Below are positions 18,127-28,144 of a stretch of DNA of 64,000 bases, piece after piece. The position numbers and the translations under genes were made by a program. The DNA is from Salinibaculum rarum. Its GTDB lineage: Archaea > Halobacteriota > Halobacteria > Halobacteriales > Haloarculaceae. Below the pieces are notes generated by a model, which was not told the DNA's origin, did not search any database, and saw only the letters and a program-made list of their open reading frames with translations. The DNA is taken from positions 1,984,001-2,048,000 of the forward strand of contig NZ_CP129992.1 in the NCBI RefSeq assembly GCF_030505615.1, in the 5' to 3' direction. How positions within the stretch are numbered: position 1 is the first letter of the stretch; each line of letters begins with the position of its first letter.

Positions 18127-19770
18127 TTACCAGAGGATGTGGGGCCAGACGAACTGGAAGAGCACCCAGATGAGCGCCGTCAGCACACCGGTCATGATGA
18201 GATTGAGGATGACACCCGCTCGCATCATGTCCTTCTGTTCGAGATAGCCTGACCCGAAGACGATGGCGTTGGGTGGCGTTGCGACCGGGAGCGCGAAGGC
18301 GAAACTCGCCGCGATGGCGCCCGACACGGCGAGGAAGACGGACGCGGCGACGTCGGGCAGTCCGAGTGTCGAAGAGAAGACGCCCCCGATGCCGATGAGG
18401 ATGGGGATGATAATCGTCGATGTCGCCGTGTTCGAGGTCATCTCGGTCAGGAAGATGACGAGCAGGACGACGACGGCGACGACGAGGACAATCGGCGACC
18501 CGGTGAGTGACGTAAAGACAACGTCTGCAATCCACTCGGTTGCGCCGGTGTCCGCGAGCGCGTCGGCAAGCGAGATACCACCACCGAACAGCAGGATAGT
18601 CCCCCAGTCGATGTCGACGAGGTCGTCCCAGTCGGCGGTATCGGCGAGGACGAGTGCGGGAATCGAGAGCATCCCGACCATCACGTAGTAGAGCGCGCCC
18701 TGGTGGCCGCGCACGCCGAATATCGTCATGCCGTCACTGGTGCCATAGAGGGTGTTGAACCAGGTCTGGGGCAGCGGCAGGAAGCCGCTGTCGATGAGAT
18801 ACTGGACACCTTCGGCGAGTCCGCCGACGACCCAGAGGACGGCCGTCGCGGTGAAGATGTACGCGACGCGTTTGCCTCGCGGACCGAGCGGGCCCTCGTC
18901 GCGGAGTTCCTGGCGGGCCTGCGCGCGGGCATCGCTCACGTCGTCGATGCGGGGCGGATACAGCACCATCGTCAGCAGTATCCAGACCAGCGGTAGCGTG
19001 ACGAAGACGACCGGGAGTCCGATGAGCAGCCAGTCGGCGAAGCTAATCTCGTAGCCCAGAATCGAGTTGAGCTGGCCGGCCAGAATCGCGTTTGGCGGCG
19101 TCCCGATGAGCGTGCCGACGCCACCGACGCTCGCGGCGTATGCGGTCCCGAGCAACAGCGACCGCTGGAAGTTCGTCGTTCCGCTGTCCCCAAGCGAGGC
19201 GGTGCCGTCAGTGGTATCGACCTCGTCGATGTCCTCAGTGGGGTCTGCATCGGGCGCGGTAATCCGGTCGCGGCCGACGACCTGCGCGAGCACACCCAGG
19301 GCGATGGGGAGCATCATCGCAGCGGTCGCGGTGTTCGAGACCCACATCGAGAGAAACGCAGTCGCGAGCATCACCGCGAGGATGAGGCGCCGCGGTGAGG
19401 ACCCCATCGAGACCATCATCCGCAGGGCGATGCGGCGGTCAATATCGTACTTTTGCAATGCGTTAGCCAGCATGAACCCGGCGATAAACAGGAAGATGAT
19501 GTGGTCGGCAAAGCCACGCAAGGCAGCGTCCATGTCGGCGTACACGCCAAAGCCAGTCAGCAAGATGGGAATCGAGAGCGCGGTGACCGCAAGCGGGAGT
19601 GACCCGGTGACCCACAGGAACCCCGCGAAGAACATCGTCGCGAACGCGTACTGTCCCCGGAGGGAGAGTCCCTCGGGCGTTGGCGCAAACGCGATGAGTG
19701 CTGTCCCGACCACCGCAACGGCAAACGCCAGTAATCGCTTTTGAGCCTCCGATTTTCCGAGTTGTATCAT
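18127..19770 (-). CDS. DASS (SLC13) family anion/dicarboxylate transporter
   Basis: 547-residue integral membrane protein with about 11-12 hydrophobic segments. It carries the duplicated Ser-Asn-Thr signature of the divalent anion:sodium symporter family: SNTATAAMMLP in the first half and SNTATSTIIIP in the second, each in a re-entrant hairpin that binds substrate and Na+. A charged cytoplasmic loop (about residues 175-205, Asp/Thr-rich) separates the halves. Likely substrates are dicarboxylates such as succinate or malate, or sulfate. The stop is 2 bp from that of the LarA-like gene. A TATA-like gtattaatc element about 30 nt upstream of the ATG (near 19798-19806) fits a promoter. Confidence 0.9.
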   Translation of the reverse strand: MIQLGKSEAQKRLLAFAVAVVGTALIAFAPTPEGLSLRGQYAFATMFFAGFLWVTGSLPLAVTALSIPILLTGFGVYADMDAALRGFADHIIFLFIAGFMLANALQKYDIDRRIALRMMVSMGSSPRRLILAVMLATAFLSMWVSNTATAAMMLPIALGVLAQVVGRDRITAPDADPTEDIDEVDTTDGTASLGDSGTTNFQRSLLLGTAYAASVGGVGTLIGTPPNAILAGQLNSILGYEISFADWLLIGLPVVFVTLPLVWILLTMVLYPPRIDDVSDARAQARQELRDEGPLGPRGKRVAYIFTATAVLWVVGGLAEGVQYLIDSGFLPLPQTWFNTLYGTSDGMTIFGVRGHQGALYYVMVGMLSIPALVLADTADWDDLVDIDWGTILLFGGGISLADALADTGATEWIADVVFTSLTGSPIVLVVAVVVLLVIFLTEMTSNTATSTIIIPILIGIGGVFSSTLGLPDVAASVFLAVSGAIAASFAFALPVATPPNAIVFGSGYLEQKDMMRAGVILNLIMTGVLTALIWVLFQFVWPHILW

Positions 19771-19864
19771 CTATACACGGCTGTTTGCTGGAATGTACTG
19801 ATTAATACTTCGGATAGAATCCATATCGGCTCGTGTTACCGCGACACACGTCGCCGACCGTCGC

Positions 19865-20110
19865 TCAGAAGTGCTCGACCAGCGCCCGCACCTGGTCGTC
19901 GGTCAGTTCTGCGACGTACAAATCGAGCAGTTCCGCCCGACGAGACGGGGACAGCGCCCGGGCACCCGACTCCAGCATGGAGACGTGGGCCTGCTGGATG
20001 TCGTCGAGTTCCGTCTCGACGTCGCGTTGGCCGTAGTCCGCGGCAACCCGGAGGAGTCGCCAGGCTTGCGGTGACACGTCGTCGACGTCCAGCGACTCGG
20101 GCGACGCCAT
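19865..20110 (-). CDS. small helix-turn-helix-like protein
   Basis: 81 residues from the ATG at 20110 (MASPESLDV). The frame is open to 20146, but the added residues are not well supported. The sequence is all-helical with an XRE-like pattern: a QRDVETELDDI helix, a QAHVSMLESGARALSPSRR turn-helix stretch, then LLDLYVAELTDDQVRALVEHF. That arrangement resembles a Cro/C1-type HTH. A role as a small DNA-binding regulator is inference. It sits between the transporter gene and the Lhr helicase gene, all on the - strand, with 78 bp to the latter. Confidence 0.6.
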   Translation of the reverse strand: MASPESLDVDDVSPQAWRLLRVAADYGQRDVETELDDIQQAHVSMLESGARALSPSRRAELLDLYVAELTDDQVRALVEHF

Positions 20111-20188
20111 TACTCGAAGTCGTGGTCCGTCGTGGTAAAAAACCACCCGGGTCTCCGTCCGCTGGTGGTTCTCCGCCGGCCCCCCCTG

Positions 20189-22936
20189 TTAATCTGTCAC
20201 GGCCGCTTCGTCATCGATCGTCTCGCCGTCGATCTCCGCGAGCACGCGCTCGTGGAACTCCTGGAGCACCGCAGACTCGTCTTCGGCCAGCACGACGTCA
20301 CTCGCCATCAGCGTCGCCAGCCCGAACGCTCGCGGCGTCGGTGAGTCGACCCGCTTCAGGACCACTTCGAGGCGGTCGCAAACGATGTCAGACAGCACCG
20401 ACTCGATGCCCGCGACGTTGAGTTTGTCCTCGAGAATCTCCCGGTATGTCTCTTCGATGACTGCAAAGTCCTCCAGGTCCGCTGCAAACCCCAGCAGCAT
20501 GTCGCTGCTGACCTGTTGTTGACTGGCCGACTTCTCGTGGCCCTTGTACCGTTTGAGAATCATCAGCGCCCGCGTGGCGTTGATGCGAAAGTACCTGTCG
20601 AGTAGGTCGGTCCCGTCGAGACTCGCCCGGAGGTCTGCGCGTACGTCCTCGGGGTCGAGGTCCGTGACGATGCCGGCGATGTCGACTTTCCGGTTGAGCG
20701 GGAGCGAGAGCGTGAAGCCGTGGTCTGCGACAGCGACTTTCACGTTGGCGTTTGCCTGCTGGGCGCAGTGGTAGGCAAGCAGCCGGGAGATACCGTCGTT
20801 AAACCGGCGGCCGTAGTTCGAGTGGACGTAGTAGTGGCGCTCGTACTCGTCGTGGTCCAGCTCTTCCTCGATGACCAGTCGCTCGTCTGTCGCGACACTC
20901 TCCGTGCCAGCGTACCGGACCTGCTGGTCGAACATCCGCGTAATGGCCTGGACGCTGTTCTCGTCGAGCGGGAACTGCCGGAGCCAGACCCGCACCTCCG
21001 AGCGACCGCCGTTAGCGAGTCGCTCGCAGAGTTCCCCCTGGAACTGGAGAATCTCCCGCCCGAGGTCATACGAGAGCGGAAGCCGCTCGGAGAACCACGA
21101 CGGGACGGTCGGGCGCGCGTTCGTCCGGTCGACGTAGACCTTCGAGCCGCGCCGGTACTGGAACTCGAAGTTATCACCACCCAGAACGAACACGTCGCCG
21201 CTGTCGAGCGTGTCGAGATACGACTCGTCGAGCTGGCCGACCCACTCCTTGCTGTTGCGGGTGTACACGTCACAGGTAAACGAATCCGGAATCGTACCGA
21301 TGTTCGTCATGTAGATGACGCGGGCCAGGCGGCCACGCTTTCCGATGAGTTGCGCGCCGACCGGGTACTCCTCGTAGTGGTGTTCCCCGTCGGGTGGGTC
21401 GTTGGTGTCGCGCCAGATTTTCGCGTAGACGTTCTTGTCCTCCATCCCGTCGTAGTCGGCCGTGAGATAGCGAAACAGCTGTTCCAGTTTGTCGTCGCCG
21501 TAGTTCCGGTAGGGGTAGGCACGCCGGAGAATGTCGACGATTTCCTGCTCCGGTCGTGGGCCGTTGATTGCCATTCCGTAGACGTGCTGGGTGGCCACGT
21601 CCTGGGCGTTCTCCGGGACAAAGACCCGGTCGACGAATCCCTCCTGGGCTTTCTTGAGCATGACCGCACACTCGACGAGTTCGTCGCGGTCCAGCGCGAC
21701 GACACGACCAGTGACCGTCTCGCCGAGTTGGTGGCCCGCCCGGCCGACCCGCTGGAGCAGTGACGCGACGGATTTCGGCGAGCCGACCTGGACCACGAGG
21801 TCGATATGGGGCATGTCGATACCGAGTTCCAGCGACGTGGAGGTGGTCACGACGTCCAGCGTCCCGGCTTTGAGTTGCTCTTCGATGTCCTGGCGGCGGT
21901 CTTTCGAGAGGCTGCCGTGGTGACACCCCGAGTTGTCCTCGTCGTAGTCGTCGTATCGCTCCCGGAGGTTGTGGAGGACGCGCTCGGCGCCAGAACGTGT
22001 ATTCGTGAAGACGAGCGTGTTCGTGTGCTCGGCAATCAAATCGTGGAGTTGCTGGTAGAACCGGTCGTTGACGACGTTCGACGGCGTGTGAATCAGGTCG
22101 TCTGTCGGGCAGGTCAGTTCCATATCGAAGTCGCGAACGAATCGGGTGTCGACGAGTTCGTACTCGCGCGGGTCGCCGCCGGGGGTCGCCCGCCCGACCA
22201 GGAACTCGGCCATCGTCGAGAGCGGTTCGACCGTTGCCGAACAACCGATGCGGGTCGGCGACTGCTCGGCCATCGCCTCGAGTCGTTCCAGCGACACCGA
22301 GAGATGTGTGCCTCGTTTGTTCTCCGCGAGGCTGTGTATCTCGTCGACGACGACGTACTCGACGGTCTCTAGCTTCTGCTTGAACTTCGGGGAGTTCAGC
22401 AGGATAGCTAGCGTCTCCGGCGTCGTGTTCAGGATATGCGGCGTCTCCTCGAGCATCGCCTGTCGCTCGCTGTCGCTGGTGTCGCCGTGACGGATTGCGT
22501 GGCGCAGTTCCACGTCCTCGCCCCTGTCGTCTAGGTTTTCGGTGATGCCGTCGAGGGGCACCTCCAGATTCCGGTGGATGTCGTTTGCCAGCGACTTCAG
22601 CGGGGAGATGTACAGACAGTAGACGCTGTTTTCCAGTCCCTGCTCGCGGTCGCGGCGAAACAGTTCGTTGATGATACCGGTAAACGAGGCGAGCGTCTTC
22701 CCGCTGCCCGTCGGCGCGCAGATGAGTGCGTTCTCGCGCTCGTGGATGAGCGGAATCGCCTCCTTCTGTGGCGGGGTGAAGAACCCCTCGTTGTCGGGGA
22801 CGAACGCGCCAAACTCCTCGACCCACCACTCGCGGACCGCAGGTTCGAGCAAATCGAGGACGTCGCCGTCGTCGATGTCGACGCTCGCTGGGTCAAAGCC
22901 TACGTCCCGCTGGGCGAGCAGGTCACGTTCTCCCAT
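20189..22936 (-). CDS. Lhr-type superfamily 2 helicase
   Basis: 915-residue DEAD/DEAH-family ATP-dependent helicase of the Lhr group (Lhr-core). Motifs in order: Q-motif region TPPQKEAIP, Walker A CAPTGSGKT (about residue 69), Ia YISPLKSLANDI, II VVDEIHSLAENKRG, III GCSATVEPL, and V/VI TSLELGIDMPHIDLVVQVGSPKSV followed by QRVGRAGH. A winged-helix and an Lhr-specific beta-barrel and helical C-terminal region follow. Archaeal Lhr acts in DNA repair and recombination. The ATG at 22936 gives the complete N-terminus. Monocistronic as far as visible. Confidence 0.92.
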   Translation of the reverse strand: MGERDLLAQRDVGFDPASVDIDDGDVLDLLEPAVREWWVEEFGAFVPDNEGFFTPPQKEAIPLIHERENALICAPTGSGKTLASFTGIINELFRRDREQGLENSVYCLYISPLKSLANDIHRNLEVPLDGITENLDDRGEDVELRHAIRHGDTSDSERQAMLEETPHILNTTPETLAILLNSPKFKQKLETVEYVVVDEIHSLAENKRGTHLSVSLERLEAMAEQSPTRIGCSATVEPLSTMAEFLVGRATPGGDPREYELVDTRFVRDFDMELTCPTDDLIHTPSNVVNDRFYQQLHDLIAEHTNTLVFTNTRSGAERVLHNLRERYDDYDEDNSGCHHGSLSKDRRQDIEEQLKAGTLDVVTTSTSLELGIDMPHIDLVVQVGSPKSVASLLQRVGRAGHQLGETVTGRVVALDRDELVECAVMLKKAQEGFVDRVFVPENAQDVATQHVYGMAINGPRPEQEIVDILRRAYPYRNYGDDKLEQLFRYLTADYDGMEDKNVYAKIWRDTNDPPDGEHHYEEYPVGAQLIGKRGRLARVIYMTNIGTIPDSFTCDVYTRNSKEWVGQLDESYLDTLDSGDVFVLGGDNFEFQYRRGSKVYVDRTNARPTVPSWFSERLPLSYDLGREILQFQGELCERLANGGRSEVRVWLRQFPLDENSVQAITRMFDQQVRYAGTESVATDERLVIEEELDHDEYERHYYVHSNYGRRFNDGISRLLAYHCAQQANANVKVAVADHGFTLSLPLNRKVDIAGIVTDLDPEDVRADLRASLDGTDLLDRYFRINATRALMILKRYKGHEKSASQQQVSSDMLLGFAADLEDFAVIEETYREILEDKLNVAGIESVLSDIVCDRLEVVLKRVDSPTPRAFGLATLMASDVVLAEDESAVLQEFHERVLAEIDGETIDDEAAVTD

Positions 22937-23011
22937 CTCGCTTCTCTCTGAGGACTGTATCCCCTTGTGGGTTTGGAGCGGGCGCTGAAAGTAAAACTCC
23001 TGACGAGCTCT

Positions 23012-23182
23012 CTAAAACTCGACTGCGCCGACCCAGAGCTCGTCACTGCACCTTGGACACTCGTAGTTGGTTTCGAAGGTCTCACACTCGGAATGCAAGT
23101 GATTTCCGCAGGTTTCACACTTGACCTGGTCTGTCGTTGTGACCCTCTCCCTGCACGTTGTACACCGCTGGTTGAGTAGCAT
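23012..23182 (-). CDS. 56-residue C4HC3 zinc-finger protein
   Basis: Very small protein from the ATG at 23182. Cysteines at 7, 10, 22, 25, 33, 42, 45 and histidine at 30 give the order C-x2-C-x11-C-x2-C-x4-H-x2-C-x8-C-x2-C. That is the C4HC3 ligand pattern of PHD and RING-CH fingers, with a short last loop. A His-Leu-His precedes the sixth ligand. It should bind two zinc ions. Function unknown; a protein- or nucleic-acid-binding adaptor is possible. An in-frame extension to 23278 is unlikely because it crosses the probable promoter. Confidence 0.65.
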   Translation of the reverse strand: MLLNQRCTTCRERVTTTDQVKCETCGNHLHSECETFETNYECPRCSDELWVGAVEF

Positions 23183-23340
23183 TGTCTGTCCCCCTCGTAT
23201 TGGGGTATGATACCAGTTGTCAAAGTCTTTTCGAAGTTTCAACAAAAAGAGTACAGTTTGGCGCGGCCCGGCCGACAATCAGCGAAACTGGTGTCCGTGT
23301 CGCAGCCACGCCTGGAGGTTAGGGGTCGACAGCGCGTCCA

Positions 23341-24528
23341 TCACTCCGAGAGTGCCTGCCGTGTCGCCTCGATACCGCTCGCGGGGTTGACAGCCGCGCC
23401 CTCGTCGGCAAGCACCTCGGCGAAGGCGGTGACGAAGTACAGTGCATTCTCTGGCCGGGCGGAGTGGCCCATACAGCCAACGCGGAAGATGTCTCCCTCC
23501 AGTGCGCCGAGGCCGCTGACGATTTCGATGCCATACTCGTCCATCAGCCGCTGTGTGACGGTACTGTCGTCGACGCCGTCGGGGACGGTGACGGCGTTGA
23601 GCGAGGGCAGCCAGTGGTCCTCGGCGACGGCCAGTGGCGCACCTAGCGCTGTCACACCGGCTTTGATTGCCCCGGCGACGCGCTCGTGGCGGTCCCAGAC
23701 GTTCTCGATGCCCTCCTCGCCGGCGAGTCGCAACGCTTCACGCAGCGCGTAGTTCGTCGAGATGGGGCCGGTGTGGTGGTAGTTTCGTTCCTCTCCCCAG
23801 TACTCCCAGACGCCTTCGAGGTCGAGATACCACGACCGGGGCCTGGTGTCTCGATTACGCACCTTCTCGACGGCGCGGTCGCTGAACGTAATCGGGCTGA
23901 CGCCCGGCGGCGCGGAGAGACACTTCTGTGAGCCGGTGTACACCACGTCCAGCCCCCACTCGTCGGTGTAAAACTCGTTGCCGCCAAGCGATGCGACGGT
24001 GTCGGCGACGACGTACGCGTCGTGCTCGTGGGCGATGTCGGCCAGTTCCGAGACGGCTGGCTGACGGACGCCCGTGCTGGTCTCCCCGTGGACAAAGCCA
24101 AAGACAGTCGGCTGGTGGCGCTCGAACGCGGCTCGAACGTCCGCCGGGTCGAGCGGTTCGCCCCACGGCGCGTCGACAGTGACGAGTTCTGCGCCAGCAC
24201 GCTCTGCGACCTGCCCCATCCGATTGCCAAAGTAGCCGTTCGACGGCACCAGTACCGTCTCGCCGGGTTCGACGAGGTTGGTAAATGCCGTCTCCATCCC
24301 CGCGGTACCGGTTCCGCTGACCGCGAAGGTGTGCTCGTTGTCGGTCTGGAAGACGTACTGCAAAAGCGCTTGGACGTCGTCCATCACGTCGACGTAGTAG
24401 TCGTCGAGATAGCCGACCAGCGGCGTCGCCATCGCGCGCAGGACTCGCGGATGGACGTTACTGGGTCCGGGACCGAGCAGTGTGCGCTCTGGCGGCACGA
24501 GTTCGCCGACGTCTGGTATCTCGTCCAT
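23341..24528 (-). CDS. class V aminotransferase (alanine-glyoxylate / serine-pyruvate type)
   Basis: 395-residue PLP enzyme of the AGT/SPT group. The N-terminus has the family opening [27 protein letters not shown] is the cofactor phosphate loop, [11 protein letters not shown] contains the Asp that contacts the PLP nitrogen, and [11 protein letters not shown] carries the Schiff-base lysine (about residue 200). [15 protein letters not shown] follows the active site. It transfers amino groups between alanine, serine or aspartate and glyoxylate, pyruvate or similar; the exact pair cannot be set. No pathway neighbours: LeuRS precedes it by 84 bp on the same strand. Confidence 0.9.
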   Translation of the reverse strand: MDEIPDVGELVPPERTLLGPGPSNVHPRVLRAMATPLVGYLDDYYVDVMDDVQALLQYVFQTDNEHTFAVSGTGTAGMETAFTNLVEPGETVLVPSNGYFGNRMGQVAERAGAELVTVDAPWGEPLDPADVRAAFERHQPTVFGFVHGETSTGVRQPAVSELADIAHEHDAYVVADTVASLGGNEFYTDEWGLDVVYTGSQKCLSAPPGVSPITFSDRAVEKVRNRDTRPRSWYLDLEGVWEYWGEERNYHHTGPISTNYALREALRLAGEEGIENVWDRHERVAGAIKAGVTALGAPLAVAEDHWLPSLNAVTVPDGVDDSTVTQRLMDEYGIEIVSGLGALEGDIFRVGCMGHSARPENALYFVTAFAEVLADEGAAVNPASGIEATRQALSE

Positions 24529-24612
24529 ATCGGACGTGTTCGTCGTGGCAGGGCAAAAAGACTGACCACGGTTTCTCCCTACAACTCACCCCAGTCTCCG
24601 GCTCCGGGTTGC

Positions 24613-27249
24613 TTAGCGGATGTGGACCGCCGGCTTGCCGGGGCGGGCTTTGCTGGCACGCTCGTCGTCGTCCGTCGCCTTTCTGACTGATACCGTGGCT
24701 CCGAACTCGTCGCGCAACAGCCACGACGCGCGGTCGAGGAGTTCGAACTCCTCGTCGCGTGCGAGCGTCGGCTCCAGTTGGTTTCGCTGGTCTTGCAGGG
24801 CTTCCGCGTACGACTGGGCCTCGCTACCGTGGGGCTGAATCGTTTCGTCGGTCATAATCTTGCCCACGAGCGCCTCGCTCTCGTCGGCCGCACGCGCGAT
24901 ATCGTACGCGCGGTACTTCCACTCGGGGGCGACGACGACTTCGATTTCCTCGGCGTCGTCGATGTTGGCCACGTCGAAGATGTCGCGGACGTCTGCGCGG
25001 AGATTGCGCACCAGTCTGCGCTCGGTGTCGTAAGCCTCCACTGGGTGTTCGGGCTCGGGCCAGTCGGCATGGGCGACGAGTTCGTCACCGCGGAGCATGT
25101 TCCACAGTTCCTCCCCGAGATACGGCGTCAGCGGGGCGACGAGGCGTGTCAGCACGCGCAGGCCGCGGCGATACACCGCCTCGTTTGGCGCGTCGAACTC
25201 TCGGTACTGCCGGAGCAGTTGCGCGAGCGCTCGAATCTCCGTGACGACCTGGTGGAACCGGAAGCGGTCGTAGTCGTCGGCCGCGGCGGCGACAGTGCGG
25301 TCGATTTCGCGGGCGACGTACTCGTCGTGTGACTCTCGGTCCTCGCGCGTCTCGGCATCGTTCGTGAAAGACTGGACCATCTCGAACAGCGTCTGCTGGA
25401 GGTCGTAGGAACTGCTGACCTCGCGGGCGGTCCACTCGAAGTCCTGTTCGGGGTGGGCCGCCGAGAGGACGAACAGGCGAGTCGTCTCCGCACCGTACTC
25501 GTGGGGATTGACGACGTTGCCTTTCGTCTTGGACATCTTCTCGCCCTCGTACAGTACCGTCCCCTGGTTGATGAGTTGCTGGACGGGTTCGCGCTCGTCC
25601 AGGAGCCCGATGTCCGAAAGCGCGCGGGCGAAAAAGCGGATATACAGCAGATGCAACACGGCGTGTTCCTCGCCGCCGACGTAAGCGTCGACCGGTAGCC
25701 AGTCATTGGCCCGCTCGGTGTCGAACGGGGCAGTGTCCAGATTCGGCGAGAGATAGCGCAGGAAGTACCACGAGGAGTCGACGAACGTGTCCATCGTGTC
25801 CGTCTCTCGCTTTGCGGGTGCTCCACACTCCGGACACTCGGTCTCGACGAACGACTCGATTTGCGAAAGCGGATTCCCCGTCGTCTGGACGAACTCCGGG
25901 AGTTCGACGGGTAGGTCCTCCTCGGGCACCAGCACCGGGCCACAGTCGTCGCAGTGGACGACCGGAATCGGCGTTCCCCAGTAGCGCTGCCGGGAGATGA
26001 GCCAGTCCCGGAGGCGGTAGGTCACGTCCGACTCGACGGCGTCGATGTCCTCGAGCATCCGCTCGCGTGCGGCCGAACTGGCCAGTCCGTTGTACTCGCC
26101 GCTGTTTGTCACCATGCCGGCATCGGTGTAGGGACTGTCCGGCAATTCGTCTGCGGAGCCGTCGACCGGTTCGACGACCTGTTCGACGGGCAGGTCGTGT
26201 TCCTTGGCGAACGCGTGGTCGCGCTCGTTGTGTGCGGGCACGCCCATCACCGCGCCCGTTCCCACGTCGTCAAGGACGTACTCGGCGACGTAGACTGGGA
26301 GTTTCTCGCCGGTGACCGGATGGACCGCGACGGCGTCGGTCTTGACACCCGACATGCTGCCGTAGTCGTGGTCGCCCCGGATGGCGTCGACGTACTCGGC
26401 GACCACACCGCCGTCTCTACTGTCCTCGACGAGGTCGTGGCCGGGCGAGAGCGCGATATAGGTGGCGCCACAGATAGTGTCGAGTCGCGTCGTGAACGCG
26501 TCGATGCTCCCATAGCCCGGAATCTCGAAGGTTACCGACGTCCCTTCGCGTTTGCCAATCCAGTTGCGCTGAATCTCTTTGACGCTCTCGGGCCAGTCGT
26601 CGAGGTCGTCCAGCCCGTCGAGCAACTCTTCTGCGTAGTCGGTAATCGAGAAGAACCACTGGTCGAGTTCCCGCTGTGTGACCGCAGTTTCACACCGCCA
26701 GCAGACGTCTGTGTTGCCGTCGTGGCCGCCTTCGACGACCTGTGCGTCCGCCAGCACTGTCTCGCAGTCCGGACACCAGTTGACCGTCGCGGCCTCGTAC
26801 TCGACGAGTCCCTCCTCGTAGAACTCCCGGAAGAAGTACTGATTCCAGCGGTAGTACTCGGGCTTGTAGGTCGTTATCTCGCGGGACCAGTCGTAGCCAA
26901 AGCCCATATCCTCCATCTCCTCGCGCATCTGTGCGATACAGGCTTCCGTCCAGGATTCAGGGTCCGTATACCGCTCGTAGGCGGCGTTTTCGGCAGGGAG
27001 TCCGAAGGAATCCCACCCCATCGGGTGGAGTACGTCGTCGCCGTGCATCCGCCGATACCGGGCGTAGGCGTCCGTAATCGCGTAGTTGCGGACGTGCCCC
27101 ATGTGAAGGTTGCCCGACGTGTAGGGGAACATCCCCAGCACGTATGTCGGGTCCGTGGCATCGTCGGCCAACTCGTAGGCGTCTTCCCGGTCCCACACAT
27201 ATTGCCAATACTCTTGAACACGCGCGTGGTTGTAGCTCCGCTGTGACAT
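24613..27249 (-). CDS. leuS: leucyl-tRNA synthetase, bacterial-type core
   Basis: Class I synthetase of 878 residues charging tRNA-Leu. HMGH (the HIGH motif, in SGNLHMGHVRNY) and KMSKTKG are present. A zinc module (WCPDCETVL, then CWRCETAV) is followed by WFFSITDYAEELL and RNWIGKREGTSV, and only then by the CP1 editing domain with TTRLDTICGATY. The editing domain therefore follows the zinc module, as in bacterial LeuRS, not the archaeal arrangement. The C-terminal region looks archaeal-like. Haloarchaeal LeuRS proteins of this mixed type are known and are attributed to ancient transfer from bacteria. Monocistronic, starting at the ATG at 27249. Confidence 0.96.
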   Translation of the reverse strand: MSQRSYNHARVQEYWQYVWDREDAYELADDATDPTYVLGMFPYTSGNLHMGHVRNYAITDAYARYRRMHGDDVLHPMGWDSFGLPAENAAYERYTDPESWTEACIAQMREEMEDMGFGYDWSREITTYKPEYYRWNQYFFREFYEEGLVEYEAATVNWCPDCETVLADAQVVEGGHDGNTDVCWRCETAVTQRELDQWFFSITDYAEELLDGLDDLDDWPESVKEIQRNWIGKREGTSVTFEIPGYGSIDAFTTRLDTICGATYIALSPGHDLVEDSRDGGVVAEYVDAIRGDHDYGSMSGVKTDAVAVHPVTGEKLPVYVAEYVLDDVGTGAVMGVPAHNERDHAFAKEHDLPVEQVVEPVDGSADELPDSPYTDAGMVTNSGEYNGLASSAARERMLEDIDAVESDVTYRLRDWLISRQRYWGTPIPVVHCDDCGPVLVPEEDLPVELPEFVQTTGNPLSQIESFVETECPECGAPAKRETDTMDTFVDSSWYFLRYLSPNLDTAPFDTERANDWLPVDAYVGGEEHAVLHLLYIRFFARALSDIGLLDEREPVQQLINQGTVLYEGEKMSKTKGNVVNPHEYGAETTRLFVLSAAHPEQDFEWTAREVSSSYDLQQTLFEMVQSFTNDAETREDRESHDEYVAREIDRTVAAAADDYDRFRFHQVVTEIRALAQLLRQYREFDAPNEAVYRRGLRVLTRLVAPLTPYLGEELWNMLRGDELVAHADWPEPEHPVEAYDTERRLVRNLRADVRDIFDVANIDDAEEIEVVVAPEWKYRAYDIARAADESEALVGKIMTDETIQPHGSEAQSYAEALQDQRNQLEPTLARDEEFELLDRASWLLRDEFGATVSVRKATDDDERASKARPGKPAVHIR

Positions 27250-27367
27250 AGACGGCTGTTACTGGTGCTCCGGCGCCCGAGCATATCATTGTTCGGACGG
27301 GCGCCCCGACACTCGCGAGGAGTGCCCAGAAGACAGTCATTTCAGGTAGACCCGCCTGTGGCCAGAT

Positions 27368-28141
27368 ATGCGACTCACGTTTCTCGGGACCGGTAGCGCC
27401 ATGCCGACGGGTGAGCGGTTCCAGACCGGATTGTTGCTTGAGACGGCCGAGAGCACGCTCATGGTCGACTGCGGGAGCGGCGCTCTCCACGCCCTCGCGC
27501 GGACGCAGACGGGCTACGAGGGCGCCGACACCGTCCTCCTGACACATCACCACCTCGACCACGTCTCGGACTTGCTCCCGCTGATGAAGGCGCGCTGGCT
27601 GGCCGGCGAGGAGGAACTGACCGTCCTCGGCCCAGAGGGAACCGAATCGCTGGTCGAAGGCTTACTCGACACCCACGAGTACATGCAAGACCGGCTTGCC
27701 CTCACCGTCCGTGACATCGACCCTACACCGCAGTCGGACCCACACGAGATTGCGGGGTTCGACGTCGGGGCCATGGAGACGCGTCACTCGATGGACTGTC
27801 TGGCCTATCGCTTCGAGTCGCCGGACGAGGCCGGCCCAATCACCTTCAGCGCCGACAGCGAGGCGTTTACCGACCTCGTCGAGTTCGCTGACGGCTCTGC
27901 GGTGTTCGTCCACGACTGCTCGTTCCCAGACGAGGTCGACGTCTCGAATCACCCGACACCCACGAGTCTTGGACAGACGCTCGCGGAAGCCGACGCTACA
28001 CTCGGCCGCGTCTATCTGACACACCTGTACCCACACACCGACGGCAAACACGAGGAGATGCTCTCCTCGCTTGGCACCCACTACGATGGCGACGTTCGCA
28101 TCGCTCGCGACGAACTCTCCATCGACGTCTCCGAAAAGTGA
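27368..28141 (+). CDS. MBL-fold metal-dependent hydrolase, RNase Z-like
   Basis: 257 residues of metallo-beta-lactamase fold. It starts with the family opening MRLTFLGTGSAMPTG. The metal-binding motif is THHHLDHVSDL (residues about 59-64), with further ligands in ETRHSMDC, TFSADSEAF, FVHDCSFPDE and YLTHLYPHTDGKH. It resembles RNase Z / ElaC-like proteins, but the long exosite arm of tRNase Z is not evident. It may be a tRNA 3'-processing paralogue or another phosphodiesterase. Convergent with the GAF kinase, only 3 bp between stops. Confidence 0.85.
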   Translation: MRLTFLGTGSAMPTGERFQTGLLLETAESTLMVDCGSGALHALARTQTGYEGADTVLLTHHHLDHVSDLLPLMKARWLAGEEELTVLGPEGTESLVEGLLDTHEYMQDRLALTVRDIDPTPQSDPHEIAGFDVGAMETRHSMDCLAYRFESPDEAGPITFSADSEAFTDLVEFADGSAVFVHDCSFPDEVDVSNHPTPTSLGQTLAEADATLGRVYLTHLYPHTDGKHEEMLSSLGTHYDGDVRIARDELSIDVSEK

Positions 28142-28144
28142 GCG

